From assembly GCA_003254905.1 (NCBI GenBank), contig QANU01011896.1, positions 139,964 to 203,963 on the forward strand: a stretch of DNA of 64,000 bases, written 5' to 3'. Origin of the DNA: Nissolia schottii. Lineage: Eukaryota; Streptophyta; Magnoliopsida; Fabales; Fabaceae. Below, one piece after another: positions 47,076 through 59,232 of this stretch. The notes below the pieces were generated by a model. That model was not told the origin of the DNA. It worked only from the letters and a program-made list of their open reading frames with translations, and did not search any database. Every line of letters begins with the position of its first letter. Position 1 is the stretch's first letter. Position numbers and translations under genes: made by a program.

Positions 47076-48542
47076 TGTTAAGTACCTTATTTTAGTATTT
47101 TTGCAAGTTAAAATAATACCTTTTTGCTTTGTTTTCATTTATTTTCGAACCAATTTCCCCCACATTTGTAAGTTTTTTGCATAAGTAAAAAATGGATACA
47201 AATGATATAAAAGAATGAGTTTTATAGAGAAAGATCCCATGGAAGAAAGGAGTAGGGAACAGAAGGAAAGGCGAAGCAAACAAAGCACAAGGAAGAAGCA
47301 AAGAAGCACACCGTTCAGCGGTAACCTAGGCTGCTCAGCGGCCCCTTGCTTCAAAGTGAAGTAACTTAAGGCTGAAGCAACCTCTGCAAGCCATCCTACA
47401 ACCTCTGCACGCCGCTCAGCGGTGACAGGATAATGTCAGAGCAGAGCCACCTTTCAGAAAAGAGAAGACTTCAGGGTGAAGAAAGCAACGCCGCTCAGCG
47501 GTGCCCTAAGGACGCTCAATGGCCTTCGAGGATTTTCCCTATAAATAGGGCCTTGCATTCAGCATTCAAGACGCCCATTTCTCCCACTGTTTTCTCACAT
47601 TTAGCATGTGAATTTAGAGTAGTTTTAGCAACAAAGAAGAGGTTAGAGAAGGAGCCAAGAGAATTCAAGGAAGCACGGCGGCCCTTGTCATGACGGCGTG
47701 AGAACGTGTCATGGTGAGTGTCCATCACCTTGCCTCTGAGATTTGCTCTTGTAAGATGAAGTTTTAATCCTCTTGTTGTTGGGATTTTGATAAATGTTAT
47801 AGCATGATTGTATCCATATAACTTTTGCATGAATGAATATATCTGTTTCTCTGATTTACATGAAGTGATTTTACGCTTAAAGCTTGCTATAGTTCAACTA
47901 TCTAAATGTTGTTTTGTGACTTAATACTTGTGAGTTAAAGCTACTTTGTTAAGTTGGAAACAAATCAATGTTTAACTTAGTTAACTTGAGCTTGAACCTA
48001 AACCGAATTGTTGCGAGTGAAAACTGCACCACTAAGGTTGGAACTAAATCAACTCATCTAATAAACCTAATTACTAGAAATGGAATTAGGGTTAGTCGTT
48101 TTAACATCTGGAATAACATTGGTTTACTTTGTTAATTTGTGCAAGAAATTGGAAGAATAATAAAGGAAACCTAATAATCTTTTCATGCTTGAAAGAGATG
48201 ATTAAAATAAGAACTGGTGGCGAGATATCAAAGGAATGATAATTCATATGCATTGAGTAAATGAATACAAGAAACTATAATATGAATCAAAACCCAACAA
48301 GCTTCCTAATCTACCTCTAATTTATTGTAATTTTATCTTTTCTTTATCTTCAAAATCAATTTACCAATCACATACCTTATTGTTTAATTAACAAACTCAA
48401 GAATGGATTTATTCAACTCCCTGTGGATACGACTATACCCGACTATACTGCAATTGAATCCCTTAAGGATTTGAAAGCTGTAAAGAAGGATATATATATA
48501 TATATATATATAACGACGAGAGCAAAAAGAAAGCTTTCAACT
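47076..48542. mobile_element. Solo LTR nested inside the larger solo LTR
   Basis: TGTTAAGTACC at 47076 follows GTGGC at 47071-47075, and the unit ends TTTCAACT at 48542 just before another GTGGC at 48543-48547. The duplicated GTGGC and the near-inverted ends TGTT/AACT indicate one insertion. Inside are CCCTATAAATAGGG near 47540, a good TATA box, and near the 3' end CAACTCCCTGTGGATACGAC, a phrase common near the ends of plant gypsy LTRs. The 1.47 kb length suits a single LTR. No protein-coding region is present. Confidence 0.65.
48489..48513. repeat. (TA)n microsatellite near the end of the nested LTR
   Basis: Pure TA dinucleotides about 30 bases before the LTR end, seen directly. Confidence 0.85.
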
Positions 48543-51500
48543 GTGGCCCTCGATTGTCCACGGTTGCTGCGACGATGTCGGAACGCCGTAGTGATGCCAG
48601 ATCGCTACTGTAGGGCCTGCAATTAAGGTTTCTTTGTGGGTTTCTGATAATGGTTTATGTTGGCCTTTCCAGGTGCCAACACCACGCTGGTTGGAGCCCT
48701 TAGTCCCTATGTTACTCAATTTTGTGACATTCAAGGTGAGTGGCGGTCCCGGTGCGTCGATGGTTCCACCTTGGTGGTCCATCAATAGAGTCAAGTATGC
48801 TTATAACATGCTAATAGATATTTAGATAATTATATACATGCTCAGTAGATGTCATGCTTATGTATCATACATGCTATGTTATTTATGCTCATATTATGTT
48901 ATGCTATATTAGGACAGAGACCTAGGACTATAGACATGATATATCTTAGAACTGTTTGGTTAGGATTATATAATAGACTTTAACAAAGGCTCTGATTACG
49001 GCATGGATCCTAACGAAGGGTAGGTTTTAGCTAAGGCAAGACTTGGTACTTAAGATGTCCGTTGTGACGCACCTCTCTTACCTGGAAATTCTGTCCTAAG
49101 TGTGGGACCTCAGTCCTTGAGTCCAGACTAATAAATAAGATTAACTAAATTAGGACATCCCTGTCATAATCAGTAGACTTAGGTCTTAACTACTTGGGTA
49201 ATTAAGCTAGTTCACCTAAAAGACTTCATAAACAGTAGATCATAGGATAGATGCCTTAGAGCAGTGCGGGGTCAATGACCTCGCAACCCAGACTTAGTAG
49301 TTGATAGCATGGACTGCTAGGCTCCTCAGATTATGGCATGCATGCCCTTCCAGATATATCATATTAGATGAGCATCGGACTCATCAAATTAGGGTATGCG
49401 TACCCTTACAAGTATACGGGTTGCGTATGTACCGGAACCACCTAGATTTATCTCGGTGAAGTAAGGTCGAGCTGAGGCTCTCTTGAATTGTGCTCCTCTG
49501 CCAGAGGACGTGGGCATACATACAACAAATCAATTTTACATTCCAATAGATAATTTAGTTTATTCAGTTTATTCAATTTACTCAGTATATTCAGTTTATC
49601 CAGATTTTCCTTATAACAGTTATTCATGCTTTAATTTTAATTATTCATTTAGTGTATAGGTGTATCCATATGCCATGATGTTATATGTAATATGTGTTAT
49701 TTGTGTGGTACTGAGATACCCACCACTAAGATGACAAACTCACCCCTTTGTCGATAACATTTTTAAATTCGGTTGAGGACAGTGAGAACACCCCCTCGTC
49801 CAGTGAGCGAGGATTCATGTGTCAGTGGTAAGCTCCAGACATTTAGGGCAGGATCCTTTAATAGCATTCTAACATTTCATTTCAATTGACATATGATGTA
49901 ATTTAGTATTGATTTTGAATCAGTTATATGAGAACAATTATGTTAAAGTTGGTTATTTCATAAATAAAATTATTTATTTATCATTGTGAGCAGCTCATGC
50001 ATAATTAGTATGCCACGACAGAGCTTTTGTAGGACAGTAACCCTACGTGTGGTCACGTCTTAAGTTAGAGCGTGACAGTAATTGAATGATTTTACATGTC
50101 TCTTTACAACTGTCTTAGTTCAGTGTTGTTAATTAATTTCTAGCTACTAGCAGTAATGAAGCAGCCTATATATTGCCCGTAAACTGTTGTAAACTCTTGA
50201 TAATTTTAACTTAATCACACTGCGCACGAAATGATTGCACTTGAGCTTATTCACCAGTAGCAGGAGCTAGAAGTCCTCACTTAGATAACACATATGGTCA
50301 ACAATAGAATCACCAAAAGGGAAGCTTTGATTTGATTTGATCATTAAGATCCTCAATTATATATGGGATTGAGATTTTTATAGTTTGAGTTTGGGATTAA
50401 TTATTCGTAGTTCTTAGCATCTTTTGTCATTATTTCATCTTAGCAAAAGTGGTTTTAGTCACAGCGCATGGAACAATTAACAACTATTTATTGGACTCTT
50501 GCTAGTATATACAGCATTAACATGCAATCGGGTTCATTATTAATATAAGAAAAAGAAAAATCTTGCATGCTCATTGATTTATTGCTCTGCTATATGCATA
50601 TATACTCAGCACTAAATATTTTCATATTTTATTTTTTCAATCGAAATTATCAATATCTAAAGTTTATTGAAATTGGCATTGATGACTTGGACCAACGAAT
50701 CGTTCACACTTATAACCAACCCTTTACTTGGACGCGCAAAAAAAAAAATAATGACGTGATAATATATATGATTAAATGAAAATGCGGTGACTATGTATCA
50801 AAAATTAAATCTTTTGAAAATTTTAATTTCTAAATCATTAAAAGGTATTGTTAAAATTGTTTAGCTAACCTAATTATATAAACTAGAATAAATGATGCTA
50901 AAAAATTACTAGATTAAGAAAAAAGTTAGACAAAACTTTTATAGTTTGCGTAATTTATAACAAGACCTTTTACTATATATTACATCACTTTGAGTGTTAA
51001 ACTATTACTAGTTATATACTTCCACAGTAGGGTGCAAATATAAATTCTTAATTTTTCATTGTAGTTAAATAGTTTATATTCATGCATGTCCATTTTTTGA
51101 GAAAAAAATAAAATAAAATGAAAGATAGATGGAAAACCGGAATGCTTCTTACCTACGTATAACGACACGATCCATGCATTGCCAGCATTGTTACATGATG
51201 CATGCATCAAAATTATGTTCTTTTCCTCTTTCAACCTACCAACACATTTTGTTTATTTTTTGTCTTGTACTAAATTACGTCATTGAACTTGCTCTATATC
51301 TCTCAATTTTTTATTTATTTTTAGTATTTTAATATACCCTTTTGACCCCTTCTAGCTACTTCACTACTCGTGTCTCTCTCATCAAACAACTTGTAGGTTT
51401 TTCGTGGTCATCAATTGGGGTGTATAGTGCTCTCTTCAAACTTTGAATCTAAAGCCCTTGCTTAAGGCCTTTTCTTCCTCATCAATTAGGGAATTTTCCA

Positions 51501-53149
51501 ATATCTTCAAAAGGGGTTGCACCGAAAGCATGTTTATCTAGATCATACGACAAAAGATTTTAAAAAAAATAAATAAACAGACAAAAAGGGGTACATATAA
51601 TATATATGAGCTTGTAACTGCCACGAATATGGTGACACATTTACTACACTAGATTCCATGGGCAAATATATATTTCAGCTAACAAAAGCAGTGTGGAAGC
51701 TGAATCATTCGGTTGAGTAGTCAATTTAAGTAAGGTATTTACATGGGAAAATGCTCTTATTCTAAAGAGAGTTTTCATCAAAATTAACAAGTGAAGAATT
51801 ATCTAACTTTAAATGTAAACCTTTACATTTGTCTCTCAACATTGAGAGTTACGATCAATAGCGTGTTAGATTTTAATTGTGGTGGCTTGAGATTAAGTCT
51901 ATAGCTTTAAAGGGGAAATTTTTTACTCATACCAAAGCTTGGAACTGATTTTAAGTGTGTACCACTTTAAAATAAAACATACATCAAGTTCATTCTCAAC
52001 CTTTGAAAAATAATAAATTCATCTATAAGATTAGCATCCGTACATTAAATTTATCCCCGACGTCAAGGATCTCAGGACGAATTTGATGAACAAGTTAACT
52101 ACGAGAACAAATTTGCTATTTCATAAAGTTTGAGGACAAACTTAACAAATACGATTAACACTGGGGTGAATTTGAAATTTTACTCGTTGGTAAAATCTAT
52201 AAAATGTAATTTTTTGTTTTTCATAAGATGGATATATCTCTTCGCATTCTGATCAATTTAATTAATGCAAAACTCTCTTTGTAGCTAGCATCAATGCTAG
52301 TATATATATTCTATTTGTGAACAGAATTTCTTCACGTTTCGTAAGCATTTACGATCACTGTATTTTTTTTAAAAAAGCAAATTATGATTTTATTTTGCTT
52401 CTCATGTGGCCAAATTTTGACTATATCTTAGAGTCAATAATGAAAAAGGTACCTTTTTGTGGGCTTCTGCCCATATACACTTTTTTTAATGGGTTGAGAA
52501 AACATGGTCGAAAAAAGGACCGATCCACTTACTGTGGCGTTATTCCATTCATTTCGCAACAATAGAATACGATTTGTATATTTAATTTGCACATTAATTC
52601 TTTTTTACGCTACTTTTATACTAGTATGGTACTATTGTTCAAAGTTTTCACTAACCATAGAAAGAGTCATAAGGGAAAAATTCTTTTGATAGAATTAATT
52701 GATGCTGAATGCTCCCTTCCCTTTACTGTGCATTATGTTATTTGCACTATTCAAAAAGTGTAAAATACACATTCTCACTCTTTTCATAATATATCATGGG
52801 ATTTACATTTAATATAGTAGACCTCATGATGTATTGATATGGGTCGATTTGTATTTTGATCTTGGCACATGGTGTGATTTATATGTGTCATTCAAATTGT
52901 TTCACACAAAATAATTCTAAGGGAATTAGTGGTGAAAGCCAAAAGATTGTTTGAAGGACAAACGATTATAAAGTTTTGGATAAAAAACTAGGATGTGAAT
53001 TATATTTATGGAGAAGAGAAAGTGGGAATGAGGAGTAACTTTTATTGAAATAATCACCAAAGGGATAGATATGCAATGTCTAAATATCTTGTAGAAATGT
53101 AAATAAAACAATCAAGTTAAAGAAAGAAATTAAAAAGGAAAACTACACA

Positions 53150-54690
53150 ACTAAATGGAAACAAAAAGGAAACTAAAAGAAAAGAATGGTAGCATACATT
53201 GGATCTCCTTGCACTCTTCGCGTTGTCAGGGACTTGAGTTTTTGGTTAATCCTTCAAAAGTGAACCACCCCCCTTTCCTAGTGCTAATGTCCTCTATTTA
53301 TAAAGCTTGTAGCACTCTTAATCGTTACCCTAAACTCTAGTGACAGTTTCTTCTCAGTTTGCCACGGTCCACCAATTCCAGACCGGTTATGTTACAGTGA
53401 GCGACATGTATATATGGTGGTTACCACTACGTGCCCATTACGTGCACTTCATGCCAGAACGATGGGCAGTTATCATCACTCATGCACCACGTCAGATGAG
53501 AAGTTACACTCGTTTACATGAGTGAATATTGATAATCGTTCCCTCCAAAATTATTCATTTGAATTTCGCACACTCACTTTACTAACTCTTTAAACGTATT
53601 GCCATTTGATTTTGCTGACGAACACTTAAACTTATCACCTCGATTTGACGGCGACTACTACCTTGACTCAGCGATCCCTTTTAATTCCAACACCTAAAAT
53701 GTTCTCGCTTTAGATTTGATTATCCTTTCACTAACGAATCATTTGTCGCAACCCATATTTGTCGATGATTTCATTCTTGTTGACCGGCGACCTTATACAT
53801 ATTCAAATGGACTTGTTTTCATCACCGTTATGAACAACCAATTTTAAGCAACTTTCCATTGCAACTAAACTGACTACCGTTAACACGCCTTCTATTCACC
53901 GTTTGAGTTGCTAACATATCCACCAACGATTGATCACGTTGCTTTTTTCACGTGCGATTATCTTCTTGTCACTCTATTTCCTATCACCATTCATTCATAA
54001 GTCACCCTTTAATTCATGTCGCATTGCCATATTTGGCAACCCCATCAGATGCCCCCCCCCAAGTTCTTACCTTTGAAATTTCATTCCTAAAAAAGGTGAG
54101 AACTTTGAATTTAAGGCCTTTTTTTACCTATAAGGGTACCCATGTAATTTGCTTGCCTTGCATACTTCTCGAGGCCTATTAACCATCACATCCATCATTC
54201 ATACACGATTTTCGATTAACCCATTTGCACTCCTGCCTCTTCCGTCAACACTATTCAACTAGTGGCACCTTGATTTACACTGGCTTTGACTTCTTCTCTC
54301 GTGCCATCAATATTAACGACCATTTGGTTTTGGCCGTGGACCATTCTATATACATTGCCCCTTGCTTCTGCCACACTTCTATTCCTCACTTTCTACAAGG
54401 CACTTATCTCAGTCTCTCCTTCCCATTGGCTCTCTCCCTTAACTTCTTTGACGGGTCACTAATATGTAGTCTGTGACCAAATCCTCTTTCGCGACCTCTG
54501 TCGTGTGCTTGTTCCCCTCTATTGGCCCTCGACCACCTATTCCAATGCCCTTTCCCAACAATGAAACTAGGCTTGGTGTTTTGACCCAAACGTCGGTCGC
54601 TACATTAGCTGGGGGCACCGTGGTGCGACTTATGTTTCCTCCAAACTTTCCTTCGATCGCAGTCACATCCTTCATTTGATAAATCAATGA
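53150..54690. repeat. Decayed transposable element, unclassified
   Basis: This stretch is visibly richer in C and G than the neighbouring AT-rich DNA and contains several open but undiagnostic frames on both strands, such as 54439-54687 on the minus strand. No protease, reverse transcriptase, integrase or transposase motif could be read. An old, degraded retroelement is the simplest explanation but is not proven. Confidence 0.3.
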
Positions 54691-54780
54691 ATCATATCAT
54701 TTTAATTTATATTCATCAACAGTCTATATTCTATTCATCTTGGAGAAATGATGCACAATATGTAATCTTAATATCTCAAA

Positions 54781-55219
54781 AGGGAAATACCATGTTTGGT
54801 TCTTAAACTTTTCTTCAATGCTTTATTTAGTCTCTGATATAAATAAAATGTCAAAGTAATTTCTAATTTTTTTGTCATTACCCCCTTTAATCCCTCCGTC
54901 CATGAGCTTAGTGACGGAGAGTAAAACGATTGTTAAGTCTTCTTTACCGCTCTCTTTTTCTTACTCATCACTTAGTCTTTGTCCTAATCATTAATGAGCT
55001 TCCTTTCTCACTCAAAAAATGACGTTGTTGTCTTCGATAGTCTGGCGTCCAATATTTTTCATTGTAGCTCTCGTTAGTCCTTCCGTCCAATGGGCTTATA
55101 GGCAAAGAGACTAACGAGAGTAATGACAAAAATGTTAAAAACTACTTTAATATTTTATATATACGATAGACCAAATAATGCACCAAATAAAAGTTTAGGG
55201 ACTAAACATGCTATTTCTC
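54781..55219. repeat. Fold-back element with arms of about 130 bases
   Basis: GGGAAATACCATGTTTGGTTC on the left pairs with the reverse complement of the right end (GAGAAATAGCATGTTTAGTC). The match runs on through TTAAACTTTT, TTTGTCATTAC and CCGTCCATGAGC / CCGTCCAATGGGC. Pairing is about three quarters identical, with a loop of roughly 170 bases. No coding potential. Confidence 0.65.
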
Positions 55220-57075
55220 AACCTTCCTAATTGGTGGTACCAGCTGGAGTCATTGACCAATTGAACTGAATTGTCTCCTTTTATAAAATTGATGAAACCG
55301 ATGCGCCAAACTTTAAATTCATGAAGATATATTCTTTTAGGAGAAACTCTCATTCAGTTCAAAAATGGAAATTCTGGCACCACTCAGCCAGCCACAGTCC
55401 CTCTCGTATTCAAAGCCTCTGCACTGTGGATGCTATAGTCTATACCTAATAATGGCAAATATGTCTATTGGCAGTTTGGCACCACTCGCCTCCACATTTT
55501 CCTCATTATAAAGGTAGTACCACCATTTTGGAGCGTGCATAGTTTTTTTTTTTTTTTTTTGAAATGGGGTCGGCAAAAGTCAATATTTAAACCTCTTGGC
55601 CATAAAAATTTTGATGCAACCATTTGGCCCAGGCTGGCACTGTAATAACTTATGACACTAGATTAGATAGTAATCAAATTTGTGAGCTAACGGATCAACC
55701 TTTTTTTTTCTTTTCTTTTTTAATTCAAGAGAAGTAGCAAGAAAAAGTTCGGTAACTTATCCCCAACTAACTTCAATAATCCATCATTTGGATGCAGCAT
55801 AATGGGAATCAATCATATGCCTTTTTTTTTTTTTTTGTAAATTCATGAAAATAAAATTTGCTAGAAAGTGACAGCTTTGTAGAAGTGTAAGGTTCTAAGG
55901 TCCGTTGGGGATTAGTCTCATCGTGAAGTACAAAACAACAAAACATAATACTAGTATCCTATCCTGTGGATGCCTTAGAAACTATACTAAGTTGAAAGAA
56001 AGATCATACGTAGTTTGTTGGCATTAAGCGACATATAAACTAAATCCATAATAATAATAATAATGTTAAACACAATTCCTTATATCACAAGGAGTGAGCA
56101 TTGATCGTTTCTAATGGGTTCTTGGATTTTTGGTTAGCTTACAAAACACCTTGTATTACTACTGCCAACGCCAACCTTTGTCTTCTACAAAACCTGGCCC
56201 TTAATACTACAGAAACTCTCACCCTTGTCTTCAGTTTCAATTTTGGATTACTATATCTCTCTTTGTATTTTGGTCTATGCATAAGTTAGAGTGGTCTTGG
56301 TTTATACTCTAATTGGACTTCAACTTCCATAATACCTAGAGAAATAAAATTGACAAATTGATGAAACTCTAAATCTTACTCTCTTCGGATTCAGAGGATA
56401 TATATTGCACCTCTTAATGACTATCTTTATATACAGTTGTTGACGTTTTAGCCCTTCCAAAAGGGAAAACAAATACTTAATTTAAATACTATTGAGGAGT
56501 AATGGCTGATCTAACAAATGGTCTCATTATGTCATTTGTCAAATTTTAGTGAACCAAGTATATTCTCCTACTGCTCCAGCAGATTAATTATGATTAATTT
56601 TATGGGCTGTTCAAATGTAAATTCAAATGTGTGGATGTGTTTTATAAGTTATGTATACTTTATTCTTAAACTTTAAAAAAAAGTGTAACACAACTCTTTA
56701 ATATTTTATAATAGTATAAATCAATTTTAAAATAATCAAATTAGCACTACCTCTCTCCCCTTCCCCTCCTCTTTTGCAAGAAGATGATAATAATTTAATC
56801 ATGCAAAGATAAATCTTATGAGTTTATTTACAATATTATGAAATAATACAATTCGACATTTATAAATTAACACCTTTTGAAAAGGTTAGGAGTAAATAGT
56901 GGGTAATTAGGGGGGGTTAAAGTAACTTTCTTTTTCAATAAAAAACTATACAATATGATAATGATAAGAATTTATAATAAAAAAAAAGTTCCCTTGAATT
57001 CAGCGGAACAGTGCCCAATATTCAAAGCCCACATTATTCCCACCAAAAAAAAAGTTCCCCTAACAAACACCTCTC

Positions 57076-57083
57076 TATATAAA
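57076..57083 (+). promoter_or_regulatory. TATA box of the MATE gene
   Basis: TATATAAA lies about 210 bases before the start codon at 57295 and is followed by a long A/C-rich leader with CCCACC and poly-A stretches, typical of a plant 5' untranslated region. This implies a leader of about 180 bases. Confidence 0.6.
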
Positions 57084-57294
57084 ACCCCCACACACAATCC
57101 TTTCCAAACCCACCCCCCTCCTCCTCTGTTTCCACCCTGTTTCCCTTCCTCTGTTCCAACCAAGTCTCCCTCTCAAAAAAAAAGAAAAAGACAACAACAA
57201 CACAAACAAAAAGCCAATCCCTTTTCACCCCTTTTTCACACACTCACAAAGCAGACAGAAAAAAAAAAAAGAAAAGAAAAAAGAAAAATAAACT

Positions 57295-57576
57295 ATGTGT
57301 GATCTAACATCTGATGGCCTCACCAGCAAATGCAACTCAGAGGAGGCAGAGCAACCCAAAAACATGCTCACCAACCCATTGTTGGAGAAGAAGAAGTATG
57401 ACAATTACCATAGTATCCCTGATGCATTCAAGGAAGCAATCTCCATATCAAAGATAGCCTTCCCAATGATCCTCACAGGCCTCCTCCTCTACTGCCGCTC
57501 CATGGTCTCCATGGTCTTCCTCGGCCGCCTCGGCGAGCTCTCCCTCGCCGGCGGCTCCCTGGCCGTGGGCTTTGCC

Positions 57577-57608
<32 letters not shown>

Positions 57609-58857
57609 GGCGGTGGGGATGGAGCCGATCTGTGGGCAAGCCTTCGGCGCCAAGAAGTTCACCCTCCTCGGGCTGTCCCTCCAGAGAACCACCCTCCTCC
57701 TCCTCTTCACCTCCATCCCAATCTCCTTCCTCTGGCTCCACATGAAGCAAATCCTCCTCTTGTGCAACCAAGACGAATCCATAGCCTCACAGGCACAACA
57801 ATACCTTCTTTTCTCCATCCCTGACCTCATTGCTCAATCATTCCTCCACCCTTTGAGGATTTATCTCAGAAGCCAATCAATTACTCTGCCTCTAACACTC
57901 TGTGCCACCTTGTCAATTCTCTTCCACATACCGATCAACTATTTCCTTGTTTCTCACCTCAAGCTTGGGATCAAGGGCGTTGCTTTAAGTGGGGTGTGGA
58001 CAAATCTCAACCTTGTTGCTTCCTTAATCATCTACATCATCGTCTCTGGGACCCACAAGAAAACATGGGGCGGATTAAGCTGTGAGTGCTTCACACAGTG
58101 GAAGTCTCTGCTGAACTTGGCAGTTCCAAGCTGCGTTTCTGTGTGCCTAGAATGGTGGTGGTATGAGATCATGATCTTGCTATGTGGGTTGTTGTTGAAT
58201 CCAAGAGCAACGGTGGCTTCAATGGGGATTCTGATCCAAACAACTTCGTTGCTCTATATCTTCCCTTCTTCCTTGAGCTTCAGTGTTTCCACAAGGGTAG
58301 GGAACAAGTTGGGGGCACAGAAGCCTTCAAAGGCGAGGCTCTCGGCGATTGTGGGGTTATCTTTCAGCTTCCTATCAGGCTTTTCAGCGCTGGCTTTCGC
58401 GGTATTGGTTAGGAACATTTGGGCAAGCATGTTCACTAAGGACAAGGAGATCATAGAATTGACATCACTGGTTTTGCCTCTGATTGGTCTATGTGAGCTC
58501 GGGAACTGTCCTCAGACAACCGGGTGTGGGGTTTTGAGAGGGACGGCGAGGCCCAAAACCGGCGCCAACATCAACCTCTGCTGCTTCTACCTTGTTGGAA
58601 TGCCGGTGGCTCTTTGGCTTGGATTCTTCGCTGGCTTTGATTTCCAAGGCCTTTGGCTTGGCCTGCTTGCTGCTCAAGGCTCTTGTGCTTTGGCCATGTT
58701 GGTTGTTCTTTCTAGAACTGATTGGGACTCTCAGGCTCAAAGGGCCAAGAAATTAACAGCTTCAGGATCAGGTGGAGTTCTTCATGTTGAAGGCGATAGC
58801 CAACAAGAGAAGCCACCAACACATGAAAGCAAGGATGATTCTTTCTTATTAGCTTGA
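57295..58857 (+). CDS. MATE/DTX efflux transporter, DTX48-51-like clade
   Basis: One intronless frame of 520 residues, the usual size for plant DTX proteins. After a hydrophilic N-terminal tail of about 48 residues, twelve hydrophobic segments are visible. The MATE signatures are complete: LAGGSLAVGFANITGYSIL and GMEPICGQAFGAKK in the first half, CLEWWWYEIMILLCGLL near residue 284, and CELGNCPQTTGCGVLRG near residue 400. MATE proteins export organic compounds using an H+ or Na+ gradient. The close match of the signatures to Arabidopsis DTX48-51 places it in that clade, whose members affect hormone transport, iron or organ initiation; the substrate here is unknown. The coding region is GC-rich. 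The start codon fits the family, and an upstream ATG at 56955 lies before the TATA box. Confidence 0.93.
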
Positions 58858-59201
58858 TTATGTGCATGTTCGGAAAATCGGTAGAGCTAGTCCAAAATTA
58901 ATTTTAACTCATTTAAAAGTGAAACTTTTTCACTTGATTATGCAGTTTTTTTTTTACTAAAATCTGAACTAACTCTCACAACATGAGACAAAACAAAAAA
59001 CAAAAGAGAGATAGGGAGAGAAAAAGAATGAAAATTATTGGAGGTTTTTGTCTTTAGCTGTATAGGGGGACTGGCAGGTAGAGACAGAGGATGACTTTTT
59101 TATTTTATGGAATTTTTAATTATTAGGTGAAAAAAAAAAGTTCGGTTGGGAAAATTTCCCATGGGGCCATGGGGCATGATGGCCTCCTCTTAAGGATTTC
59201 T

Positions 59202-59232
59202 CTGCTTCTGCTTCTGCTTCTGCTTCTGCTTC
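59202..59232. repeat. (CTTCTG)n hexanucleotide microsatellite
   Basis: Five near-perfect CTTCTG units followed by a CTTCTTTTT tail, seen directly. Confidence 0.9.

Larger units (their letters stand above)
46706..50077. mobile_element. Probable solo LTR of a Ty3/gypsy-type retrotransposon, interrupted by a second insertion
   Basis: The unit starts TGTGACGACTC and ends GAGCGTGACA and is flanked by GTAAT at 46701-46705 and 50078-50082, a 5-base target-site duplication. TG...CA ends with ACG/CGT inner bases, a TATA-like CTATAAATAG near 46890 and the absence of gag or pol frames fit one long terminal repeat left by recombination. Taking out the nested insertion leaves about 1.9 kb. Assignment to the Ty3/gypsy group is an inference from the end sequence. 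Confidence 0.65.
50083..57075. other. Intergenic region upstream of the MATE gene
   Basis: No gene supported over about 7 kb. Part of 53150-54690 is less AT-rich than its surroundings and looks like a decayed transposable element without a recognisable domain. A fold-back lies at 54781-55219 and poly-T tracts near 55540-55560 and 55822-55836. A stretch near 51990-52180 with phrases like ATTTGAAATTTTA and GAACAAATTTG resembles dispersed legume repeats. Confidence 0.5.

Noticed and set aside
53340..53525. Open frame in the less AT-rich segment
   Set aside because: No motif; the segment fits a decayed repeat better than a gene.
56955..57302. Upstream frame overlapping the MATE start codon, a possible uORF
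   Set aside because: Its ATG lies upstream of the TATA box at 57076, so it is unlikely to be in the mRNA; the sequence is low complexity.
57448..57830. Long Glu/Gly-rich frames on the minus strand within the MATE gene
   Set aside because: They mirror the codon bias of the real forward frame and show no independent features.
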